A stretch of 64,000 nt of DNA from Trileptium ribeirensis (Eukaryota; Nematoda; Enoplea; Enoplida; Thoracostomopsidae): positions 46,942 to 110,941 of the forward strand of contig JASANE010030220.1 in the NCBI GenBank assembly GCA_030248225.1, given 5' to 3'. This document shows, in pieces, positions 49,357 to 61,300 of this stretch. Position numbers and translations under genes: made by a program. Every line of letters begins with the position of its first letter. Within the stretch, counting starts at the first letter, position 1. The notes below the pieces were generated by a model. It made no database searches, was not told the origin of the DNA, and saw only the letters and a list, made by a program, of their open reading frames with translations.

Positions 49357-52300
49357 GTTAGTCAGGCAACATATTTAATGTTATCGAACGAATGGTTACC
49401 TGGGTGATCTTCTGGATGCAAAATAGAGCTCAGTAGTATTTATCATTTTTTGTGCTTGCAGCTTGCTATAAATTATGAAATTTAAAATTAGTTTTTTGCC
49501 TTAGCCATAGGGAATCTCGATGTCCTTCAATAACCAAATATAGATAATACGATTTAAAATGTATACAAGCTGCCGCACAGTGAAAAATCATCTTAATAGA
49601 ATTTTTGAATCAAGCATCAAAAAATAAATTAAAATTTATGCGAGTCGGACTCTTGCAAGATAAAATTTGTATTGATTTATCGATTTCCTTGTAAATTTAT
49701 ATAAATTTCTTCCTTTGCTTTGATATTGATTAAATTCAATATCCCACGTCACCGTAAATGTTTGCGACAATTAGCAAAAATATAGCAGAAAATCTTAGTA
49801 AAACTGTGAAAAATTTGCAAAAATGGAGTAAAATTGGTGTAAATTATGAACTTCCATCATTCTACTGGAGTAAAGGTAATAAGAATCCCAACTTTAGTCC
49901 GGTTTCGACTTTGGTAAAAACACTCTGATGCATTCGGAGTTGCGGCTAAAGGTTTCGGTTATTTGACTTAAATTATACATTTGTGCTCAAACTGTGTCAA
50001 AACATACATTTATATTGGTAAATTACATTTGTAATTATTTGTTATTCAACGACTAAAATAAATTTATTTATTGCATCTTTTTCAATGGATTGCTGTTTTA
50101 TGTATGTGATGTATATTCAAATAGAAATGGGTGTGCATTTAAACAGCTTCAGAGTATTTTCAGTTCTAGGTATTAGGTTTGTACTTATTTAAGTCGTTCA
50201 GATGATCATTTAGCCAGAGGCACGGACGCATTGTCCACACATCCTAAGCTAGCAGTTTTATTTTACTTTATTTACTATAAAAAGTAATTATTTTCACATC
50301 GAAATCACAGCAATTTTAGTTTTCAAACATACATACAGGGTAGGCGCGTACATTATTGTGATGACATTATATTAGTGTGTCACCTGCAGAATTAGACATT
50401 TTGTGTAAATATTCTTAATTAAACGTTAAAAATTCGCACACACCGAGGTAATAGAGTTGTCAGGACGTATATACTGAATGCGAAATGTATACACAAAAGG
50501 ATATGTTCGAATGGCTAGTTGTCCACAGAACATGTAACCAAAGTATTATCATTTTACTATTACATATAGTTACCAAATTCCGGTTCCGGTTATAATTTCC
50601 AGTTTCATTTTTCATAATATTTTTATAGAAATTTCGGATTTAGACATCAATGCAAATTCATTTTACATAAGATAAGTTTGTTACTTTTGATTAACTGGCA
50701 AGCCAGATTCTCCTACTGACGTGAATATAGTGTTGTGAGAGCGCAATATCAGTCGTTTTTGTTTCATAATTTCTCAATATTTTAGTCTGGCGGAACAACT
50801 GTTCCGATTGAAAAGAATACGGTTCGATTTTTGGACAATTTCTCCAAAGGAAAACGAGGAGCTGCCTCAGCTGAGTAAGCTTAATTCTTAGCTGGCAGAC
50901 ACTATCGAATTATCTTGTGGTCTTTTTGTGGTTGATGTGATGATAAATTCGCCTAGAATTATTGGCTATCTTTGCATCTGGCCTTTACTGATTTACGTTA
51001 CGTTTTGGCCTGCTTGTCTAAAACTGTGTAAGTGATTTGTTAACCACCCCCGAAACCAATGTGGCTTAGTCATCACAACTAAGCTATCGGAGCCTCGCGT
51101 ATTGCCAGATTATTTAGCATCTTAATGTTTTCCAATAAAAGTCAGTTTTGTCTCATCCGACAGGCTATGATAATCTGTTCGCTTTTTGTCTTTCTGAGGA
51201 TTATAGCCGCTGTTTTGAAAAGCCTATGTCACATCCATCAGTAATTCGGGTCGTCACTGCAAGTCAGTATCACTAAGTTTGAACTGTTTGGCGGGAGTAC
51301 GATAATTACGCATACGGAATTGCGCAAACTGAAAGCTCACTGACGATCGTTAAAAGTCCACAATAATTTCCATTAAAATAGGATTATCACATTACGAAAG
51401 CAGCTACAAAATTCATATTATGCAAATACGATATTATTTAGTAAAAATTGTTCAGTGTACCATTTTCAAACTTAGCTAGAACACATTACTTTTAAATGGC
51501 TGGAATTCGCTGACATTTCCAAGATGAGGTGCTACAAAATTTTCGGGGCTTACTATGTCGCATTTATATTGAAACTATTCAGCTGACATGGGCGCAGTCT
51601 ACGTGCACTAATATTACATTCAAGTGCACTAATGTTATGGATAATAGACAAAAAAATTTTTATATTTACTTTGTCATCCCTGTCGCGGGCGTTATTCTAC
51701 TTTACTCCATCACTTTTGTGTAAGTCAAAGCCTTATGATCACGCAGTGCCCCTCCGTACCAGTTTTGCGGAAGAGTAGGTGCGATTCAATTGTTTTGTGG
51801 GGCCTTGATTTGAACCGATGACATTATGCTGTCCAACCTGCAACCGCAAACATTTGTGGATAATTATTGTATTTTAATCCTGCCCAGAAGTGAAGAGTCT
51901 AAAACAAAAACGACCGTGACATGCAATACATGTTTGCAGTATAATGCTGAGAATTGTCATTCTCTTCGGTTATGTCATCTGCTATATCTTGGTAATATAA
52001 AAATCATTTGTGTTTTAATATGAAATATTATGTTCCAGATATTTCATACAAAATGGCTACGGTGTTATATTTCTTAACCGACGTCATTCAACGCAGCCGT
52101 TCGAGCGACACTTTGTGGAAGGCAAAACGAGTTTACTTGATAACTTAATTTTCGATGCCGGCAGAATTACGGGTAAAAACTTAAATTTTGAGTACTCCGG
52201 CTTAGAAACATCTTCGCAGTATACAGTTTGGTTGATATTAAAGCATACATCAGTATTTCTATGTTATCGTTATGTTGGCAGCTCTTTACTGTTCTTATGT

Positions 52301-55300
52301 AATCTTCAACAAGCATTTCACAAACACCCTTTTGATACAGCATACGGAATCATATTAAAGTTCATCATACAAATATTATATCAAGTCTGTTATTTCCGCA
52401 GCATGTTATATCTTATTTATAATAATAATAATAACAAATGAAGGTCGCTTGCGAGCCAGAATTCGAGTGGTGAAAACAATCCCACGAGTTACACCCGCCT
52501 CTTTTGACAGCCGACGTATGCAGTAGACAAAACATCATACAACGAGTACAAAAACAATCAACTAACAATTTAATAATTCAATAAAACCCTAAATTGACCG
52601 TGAAAAGAACGTTAAAGAATTCAAACCGACACTTGAGAAAACTTTCATTTTTCCTACCAAGTATTAAGCAGAAGTGTGAAAAATATTTGACACTAGCAAT
52701 GAGCTTGTTGGCCCAGAAAACCCCATATAAGACACTAAAAGCAACTAAAACACACATGTAGGTGCATTTCCCACGACTTTTCACCAAATTTGAAATTTGG
52801 CGCCAACTATAAGCTTATAGACTCCAGATTGGGAAGTAGTTGAAAAACTTTATATATATCATTGGAAAGCCCTGGTAAAGCTACATGGAATAAGCTTATT
52901 AGTTTGCGAATACGTCGTTTACTCATTGAGAAAAGTCGCAAAAACTGGAGGGGGTGCCCGCGAAATGGGCCAAAATGACGTCATTTTGCCCCATAACTTT
53001 TCCCACGGGAAAAAATTCAAAAAGAGGTCATTTTGCCCCATAACATTTCCCACGGGAAAAAATCAAATATTGGGCTCCGTCACTACACCTAAATCTACCA
53101 TTGCGGTCCGAATGAGCTATCTTGCATCAAAATCCGCCCAACCGTTATCGAGATCCAGGTGCGACAGACACACAGGCACACACAGACATGACCTCCTCAA
53201 CCCCCCTCCCGAGCCAAAATTGAAAATTCTCGTTCCACTCGCTCGCTTCGCTCTCTCATTACACTCGAATTCAATAATACTAGTGAAGCTCGCTTGCGAG
53301 CCAGAATTCGAGTGGTGAGAACAATCCCCCGAAGCAGAAGTGTGAAAAATATTTGCCACACAGTATTTTGGACACTCGCAATGAGCTTGTCGGCCCAGAA
53401 AACCCCATATCCGACACTAAAACCAACAATAAACACACATTCAGGTGCTTTTCCCACGACTTCTCACTAAAAATTTCGAAAACGTCATTTTTTATGCCAA
53501 GTATGAACCAGAAGTGTAAAAATATTTGCCCAACAATATTTTTAACACTTGCAATGAGTTTATATGCCCAGAAAACTACACATAAGACACTAAAAGCAAC
53601 AAAAACACATATTTAGGTGAATTTCCGACGGCTTTTCACCAAATATGAAATTTGGAGCCAACTATAAGCTTATCGACTCCAGGTTGGGAAGTAGTTGAAA
53701 AACTTGTTATATATCATTGGAAAGCCCTGGTAAAACTACATGGAATAGGCCTATTAGTTTGCGGATAACTCGTTTACTTATGGAGAAAAATCGCAAAATC
53801 TGGAGGGGGCGCCCAAAAAATGGGCCAAAATGACGTCATTTTGCTCCATAAATTTTTCCACGGGAAAAAATTCATAAATCGGGCTCCGTCACTACACCTA
53901 AATCGACCATTGCGGTTCGAATGAGCTATGTTGCATCAAAATCCGCCCAACCGTTATGGAGATCCAGGTGCGACAGACACACACAGACAGGACCTCCTTG
54001 TCGTGAAGAGACCGCTAGATAATACGACACAAGTAAATAACAGTTACTAACCGAATGTTTCTGGATGCAATTGGGGATAAACCAATCACGATTAGACCGA
54101 ATGCGCACGAATGATGATCCAACGACGACCGAGACGATTGTTTGTCGACTTTCATTACGGATGGAAACCGAATGGGCGGGCGACAGTTGATGCCACGCAC
54201 AACACACGATTATCGCTTTTCGAAGACACGACAAATTGACCACAGTTTTGTTGATGCTGTTTGAATACGGTGGTTGTTGTTGTCGTTGTTGTTGTTGCCG
54301 TAGTTGTTGTTAATTCGTAGGCACCAATTTGACTGTTGATTTCGATGCAATTGCTACTTATTCTGAATCGTTGTGAATTGCGATACGACGTCGTTATGTA
54401 TCAACGTCAATGACGATATGTGACAATAACTAACGATGACGACAATGGCGACTATGATGCTGTGTTGATGATGATGGTGATTGTGAATCAATAAACCGAA
54501 GAAATTATTCACAGGATAGTTAATTTTATAAACGATTACTACTTAGATTCAAATCTGAAACAGTTTGTTTATGCAGAATGGAGCAGATACCGATGATCTC
54601 TGATGACCCACCTAAAAGTCTGTACCTCCATTTTTTGATAATGTCGATGTTCAAAGCTTTACTGATGAAGAAAAGATGATCCTGGAACAATAAAACACCG
54701 AGACAGTATCGGTTCACAGATGAATTTCGTGACACTCCTCAACTCCCCTCCAAAGCCAGAATTGAAAATCCTTGTTCCACTCGAATTAAAAAAAATTTAT
54801 AAAGCGCCTTTATCGCAGAAGCGAGACAAAAGCGCTGGGTATGAACACCAATATAGAAGTCAGATGCTACAAAAATTCATCGTCAAAAAGGCGGGAACAG
54901 ATGATTTTTCAGTTTAGATTTGAATCGTAAAAATCAAGATTTGGATTTCGTAAAATACTTGGTAATGTGTTCCATTCCGATGGTCCCAGAAAAAAACTAT
55001 TGTTTCGTGTTTCGTTGATTCGAAGTATTCGCTCATTGGCAAGCCGGGCCGCTGACGATTGGTTTAGCATATCAACAATATAAGATGGGGTGTTACAACT
55101 TAATGCATTGTAAATGAGCAGAAGCATCTTGACTTAATTCTTCGATCTAGTGGCAACCAATGTAGTTGTCTTAAGACGGGGCTTATATGTTCGCGTCGCC
55201 GAGTACTAGAAACAATTCTGGCAGCATTGTGCAGAAGACGACGAAGTGGCGAAAGGTAAACCGACTGCAGACCGCCATACAGTGCATTACAATAGTCAAT

Positions 55301-58300
55301 TCGAGACACGACGAAAGCCATGACGATTGAATGAGTTGTATCAACATCCAGTCGGTTTCGAACTCTTCCTATTTCTCGTAGTTGCCAGGTGCAAGATCCT
55401 GCTAATTCTGCGATATGTTTTGCGAATGTCAATTTCGTATCGAATGTAACGCCTGAAATCATTATTGTATCAGTGGGATTGATAGTCTCATCTCCAAAGT
55501 CCAGGGATGGACCGTCATATTTCTGCCGACAAAAATATATTAGTCCAGTTTTTGATTTGTTGAGATTTAATTTGTTGTTACAAAGCCAAATGTTCAATGA
55601 AACAAATAAATGCTGCACCGATGTAACAACCAGAGATTCGTCACCTCTATAAAAAGTTTTATATATCTGAATGTCATACGTAAAGCTGTGAATGTTGAAA
55701 CCTGGTGCAGTCACGATTTCGATCACCGGAGCAAGGAAGATGTTGAAAAGAACTGGTCCAATGACGCTGCCTTGTGGGACTCCACTCCGTGACACTGTAG
55801 TCTTTGACATTGTTCTCCCAAGTTGAACGCGTTGTTCTCTGTTTGTCAAATAAGATTCGAACCACTCCAGGGAGTAAGGTGACACACCTACGTCGTGAAG
55901 TCGCTCAAGCATCATTGTGTGATCAACTGTGTCGAAAGCAGCAGATAGATGCAGGCTGATGAGCAGAGTAACCTGTTTTCTTGCAAATGCTGTTTGAATA
56001 TCTCTGCAAATTTTTACCAATGCAGGCTCAGTGGAATAACCCTAGCGGTATGCAGACTGGAAACTAGGTATGTGGTCATTTCTTTCTAGATGACTGATCA
56101 GTTGTCCTAGTACTACCCGTTCAATAATTTTGGCAATGTAGGAGATATTCGAAATTGGAAGAAAGTTGCTCATATCATTTATGTCATAGTTTGGACGTTT
56201 TAATCGTGGGTGGATAACGGACGTTTTTTTTTCCTGTTGCTAACAACTCCAGTTTGAACTGACTCGTTAATAAGTGCAGTAATTGGCCGAGCCAGAACAA
56301 CAACAAACTTCTTCATTATTGACGGTGGTAGTACAACTAGACTACAGCATTTGAAGTTGCTTTTTGTAATAACAGTAGAAATGAATTCTTCAGATACTGG
56401 AGCCAGACACAATTGCGGACCTTTGTACGACGCTAATGGCGATAGCGGTTTGGATGGAGGAAACTGCGAGCGAATAGCAGCAACCTTGTTTACAAAATAA
56501 GTCGCAAATTCGTTAGCGCGTTCAGGTGAGATCGATGGTTGGCGCTTGCATTTAAACATCTTGTTTATAACGATCCATTTTTTATTGTTACTAACCGCAT
56601 TTATTGTAATTTTCCAATGATTGTTCAATTTTTGTTGACACATCTGTCGATAGAGCTTCTTCTGGTTGTCATAGTTTTGTCTGTCCGGTTGGCAATGTGA
56701 TTGACGCCATAAACGTTCGTATCGCCTGAGCGTTGTTTTTGGTCGTCGACATTCGGTAACGTACCAAGGTGAATTAGGGCGATCCTGAATGGTCCTGCAT
56801 TGCATCGGAAGTTTTGTTTCCACGATTGAAAATAATAAATCGTAAAAGTAGCTGACGCGATCCTCTAATGATCCATTTATAGGCATAAAAAGTTGAGTAA
56901 TAGCAGTTTCATAATCGTTGGCCTCGATAGATGCCCAGTTCCGAAAGTTAATTGTAGTAGTTGCTCTCGTCACGTTAACGTCACAGTTTATGTTGCCTTT
57001 GATTAAATGGCGGTCTGATACAGCACATTCTTTGATTGCAAGTTCTGAAACGAGAGTGCTGTTTGAGAAAGGCATCACAAGATCCAGCGTATTACCATGG
57101 TCATGAGTTAATCCTCTGACATGTTGAGATAAACCAAAATAACCAATAATATTCTCAAAATCATCTGTCATATTAGGTATATTGAAATCACCCATAATCA
57201 ACAGATCTGTATTATCCACTGTAATATTTGTCAATATATCTGTGAAGTCAGCATAAAACTCAGACAATGGTATCTGGGGAGGCCGATAAATTATCAATAT
57301 ATTTACCGACCGCCCATCTGGCTTGATTGTTCCACACATAAATTCAAAACTTCGATATCTAATTTGACAAATGTCCTGCCGATCCTGATACTGTGGAGAA
57401 GTTCTGTAGATAATGGCCAGACCTCCTCCGCGGCCAGTAAGCTTTGGTTTCCCAGCGTTTGAAAAGTGAGTGGGTGTACATTCGTGTAGAGCAACGGAGC
57501 TGCTGCGACGCTTCCAAGTTTCATTTAATGCTATTAAGTGTAGATTGTTTGCATTTATTACTTCTTGGATGACAGTTGATTTCTTGGCAAGCGATCTGAC
57601 GTTTAGTAATCCAAAGGCAGAAGATTTATCTCTATGTTTGGAAATGTTCCTTGGTAGTCAATAGTTGCCAACGCTGATCGATTCATTGCTGGTTTGTGTT
57701 GGTTTGATCCTAAGAATTATTGGAGATCTCCTTGAATGTTGTTGAATTCCATCTTCTGAATAGTCATCAACATGTGTGGAAGCGTTTATAGTCTCATCGG
57801 ATTACTAATTTGTTGTTGCTCCTGAGGTTGAGTCGTTTATCGCGCCATCGTCGACTGCATTGCTTGTGCTGTTAATAGCACTTTTGTTGCCAGCAATGAA
57901 AGTAATGATATTGCCATTGACGTTATTAATTCGATTCTGGTTTAGATAGCCATCGCTAGTCATTGTTATAGTGTTTCGTGTTGACAGCTTGAAAACGTGC
58001 TGGGGTGTCATCCCTTTTGATTCCATGAGCTTGATCACATAAGCTTCTTCAAAATCAGATCGACGCCGTCAGATGAAAACATGAGCACGTGGAGAAGGTT
58101 TTACCACGACGTCTGTCGATGGAGCTCCAGATGAAATTGAGATGTTCTGTCGTATCTAGTGATAGGCTCGCTGGCCGTAATCGGCTGGTTCTCGCATTGT
58201 TGGGCCAAACCCGTTGATGGAACGACCCCGTGTAAATATGGGTCCGATCAATTTATTTGATTGTGGTCCGAGATCACTCTCAAGAGATATCGTCGTTGAC

Positions 58301-61300
58301 AGAGGCTTTCCATTGTTTGCTCGGCGAAAACGGTGGCGGTTCTGCACCATGAGGTATCCATCCTCAGTAGATTTGTCAATATATTGCGGTGGAGTTGAGA
58401 TTCGGTAGTGTGACTTTCCGTCTTTGAATCGCGCCGGGGGTTGCAGTAGACGTTGTTATCAGCTATTTGTGGGGAAGTTGGTATAGTTGATAATGATGCT
58501 GTCCCATGGTAGTTTCCTTTTGTTGATTTTTCATGTGTCGTGTTTAATATTTCATACTGCAAACCCTGTATATTTGCTGTGTTAATGTAAATAATAGTCT
58601 GCAGGCTAAGATTTTTTTGTGAGCATGGGAAATTGAGCGAACTTCGACGTATTTCAAAATTTGTCAGCATTTCATCAAAACATTTTAGGCTGTGGTTTTT
58701 AGTATCGCTTACATTATTTGTGTCTTTTTAAAAATGGTCATATTCCCCAATACATGTACCAAATATTAAATCCCTTACACAAATTGTTTGGTTTTACAAA
58801 CCGTTCATTCTAGCGTCCGGAGAAGCAACCAAAAACCTTAACCATATGTTGCTCCATTTTACTATGAGTTGATTATAGCTACTATAGAAACTATGAACTT
58901 AATGGATTTATTTCAGTTGACGTAAACAAACTTCCGAAGGCTACTGTTGCTATTGAGCAGTATCATACATGCCGCCAGAATAATCAGCTCCTTGGAATAC
59001 CATTTACGACATTGGCCGAATATATGACATATTTATGGGCAGCAGGAGAAGCTTTGGAAGTCGCTGGTCGCAACACTTTAGTTTATTTGGCTGCTGCGGT
59101 ATCAGATTTTTACATACCCGTTGAGGAAATGGTATATTACGGCTGTATTTTCACTTTAGCAATGCTCTGAGTATGTGCACATATTTCCGATTTTTCTATG
59201 TCACCATTTCTGCTTGGATAAATTTTTTAATGTCAATATGCGATTGGTCAAACCTGCCCTATTTTCTACTAGAATTTTACCTATTTTATTTATATAAAGT
59301 CATGTGTTGTTTCAAGCCGTACTGATTTTCACATACTGAACGAACACGCTATGAAATGGTTTTACTTGATTTTGTTCAGCAGCATACCGAAATTGACTGT
59401 GCTTATAATCAGGTTTGTGTACTGATATCGTCTCACGTACATTGCTTATAAGTAAGCAAAGCAGCATATTTTGGTTTACCTTATGATTACATATTTTGCT
59501 TTGCATTACGAGATGACATGGCACCTTTACATTTAGTTTAACTAATGCAGTTTAACTAATTTAGTTTACCTATCGTATTACCAAAAACTGACGATGCTCG
59601 ACTTAGATGAAGAGTGTGTCCCTTTTTAGGTATCCAATATTATCGCCCGCGGTACTCCATCGTCGTTTTCGGCCTTACTTCCACCACTTATTCATTACCC
59701 ACATTCTGTGTCATAAACATTACCCACTCTAACCATGTTCTGGGACCACTCGCTAGGACCCTTATTGTGTTACTGGACCATAAAATTTGCACCCACTACA
59801 TGTTCTTATCCCACTTCTAAATTTAGATTACACGAGCGATAGTTTAAATTTAGATTAATTAAGCGTTACCCTAAATTTAAACTAACCCTTTCCCGCATGA
59901 ATTAATGTTTATTTCGTATAACGTTGAACAAACTTTTGCCTTAGCGACGGATTAAACCTGGGTCGTTGGGTTCCTTAAGGAACTTCACAAAGCGAACAAC
60001 GCAAACGCAATAAAACCTCGATTAGTGCATCGGGTCGCTATATACGCGGTTATAAATTTGTGTCTCCATGCGGAAAAGGGTTAATGGAGGGATAGTCTAA
60101 ATTTAGGTTAATCGAACGATAGTCTAAATGTAGATTAATCGAACGATAGTTTAAAATTAAAATGACCCTTTATTACTTCGTGAATTAATGTGCATTCCAT
60201 GTAATGTTTTAAAATCTTTTCCGTAGCGACGGATTCAACATGTATCGTTCGGCTGCTAACCTTGTACGTATGTCACTACACCATCTAGAAGCTGTTGCTC
60301 GGTTCCTTAATGAACCTCACAAAACGAGCGAATAACAACGCTTGCCACAGGAGAAAACCCCTCTAGTGCATCGCGTCGCAATATACGTTGTTACACATGT
60401 GTGACGCTATGCGAGAAAGGGTCAATAACCGAACAATAGTCTAAATTTTGGTTGACCCTTTACCGCAAGAATTAATGTGCATTTCGTATAATGATTGTTA
60501 AACAAACTCCGCAGCGACGGATTTAACCTGGATCGTTAACCTGCTAGCCTTGTAAGTCGGCTACTGTTCTATCTAGAAGCTGTTGCTCGGTTTCTTAAAG
60601 AACCTCATAAAGCGAGCGAATAACAACCCACACGCACACCACGCGACAAACTCGATTAGTGCACCGCGTCGCATTGTAAGCTGTTGCAATAATGTCTGAC
60701 TCTATGCGGGAAATGGTACAGTGCTAAGTTAAGACAGTTAAAGCGCAAGTGAAAATTATAGAATTATTCTTATAACAAGTTGTTACAAGTTTGTCTGAAA
60801 TAGTTTTTCTGTCATTAATTTTTAAGATAATAAAATTAGTAGATGAAAAATGCAAAAAGTATTAAAAGTGACAAAATCAGCGGAAACTATAGCGTTATTT
60901 TAAACTTAAAACAACGCGTGCCAGCCAATTACCGCAACAAAATTAGAACTAAGGTTACCGATGTCCCTTGAAGTATTAAAAGGATCATGTGTTTATATTT
61001 GCACACAAATAACTAATCTTAAGCTGTGTCTGCTATATCGGTTTTCGTCTAGCAGTACTATTTTCGGTTCTAAAAATTGTAACAGCTTTGACTGGAGCTT
61101 GGGCAAAATGTTTTATGTAGTGATTACGATGTAATTCGTTTTATGATTTAGGGTAGCCACTGAAAAGCGCTTTTGGCTGGAATAATTTTAATGCTCATGT
61201 GGTTTATTTAAGCCGTGTGATGTTTGTAGGCATATTTGTATGGTTCATGTACTGTATAACATGATGTTGGCCTGTTAGTCGCTATCGGCTCACCTCAACT

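Larger units (their letters stand above)
54720..58670 (-). mobile_element. CR1/L2-type LINE, nearly full length but inactivated
   Basis: Minus-strand order: ORF1 remains (58670-57800), endonuclease (57657-56230), reverse transcriptase (56220-55130) and C-terminal segment (55127-54770). Endonuclease marks are [39 protein letters not shown] and SDRHLI, where the usual SDH histidine is Arg. RT marks are SAAFDTVDH and [17 protein letters not shown]; the catalytic FADD box reads [28 protein letters not shown] and [13 protein letters not shown] sequence are typical CR1/L2 ends. Lesions are a frameshift in a T run near 56225, a stop at 56042-56044, a frameshift near 55125, and an ORF1 stop near 58065 plus a frameshift. 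It is antisense in PPCS intron 3. Confidence 0.9.

Noticed and set aside
52115..52441. 108-codon open frame starting inside PPCS exon 3
   Set aside because: Only its first 19 codons are PPCS; the rest reads through the GGTAAA donor into the intron.
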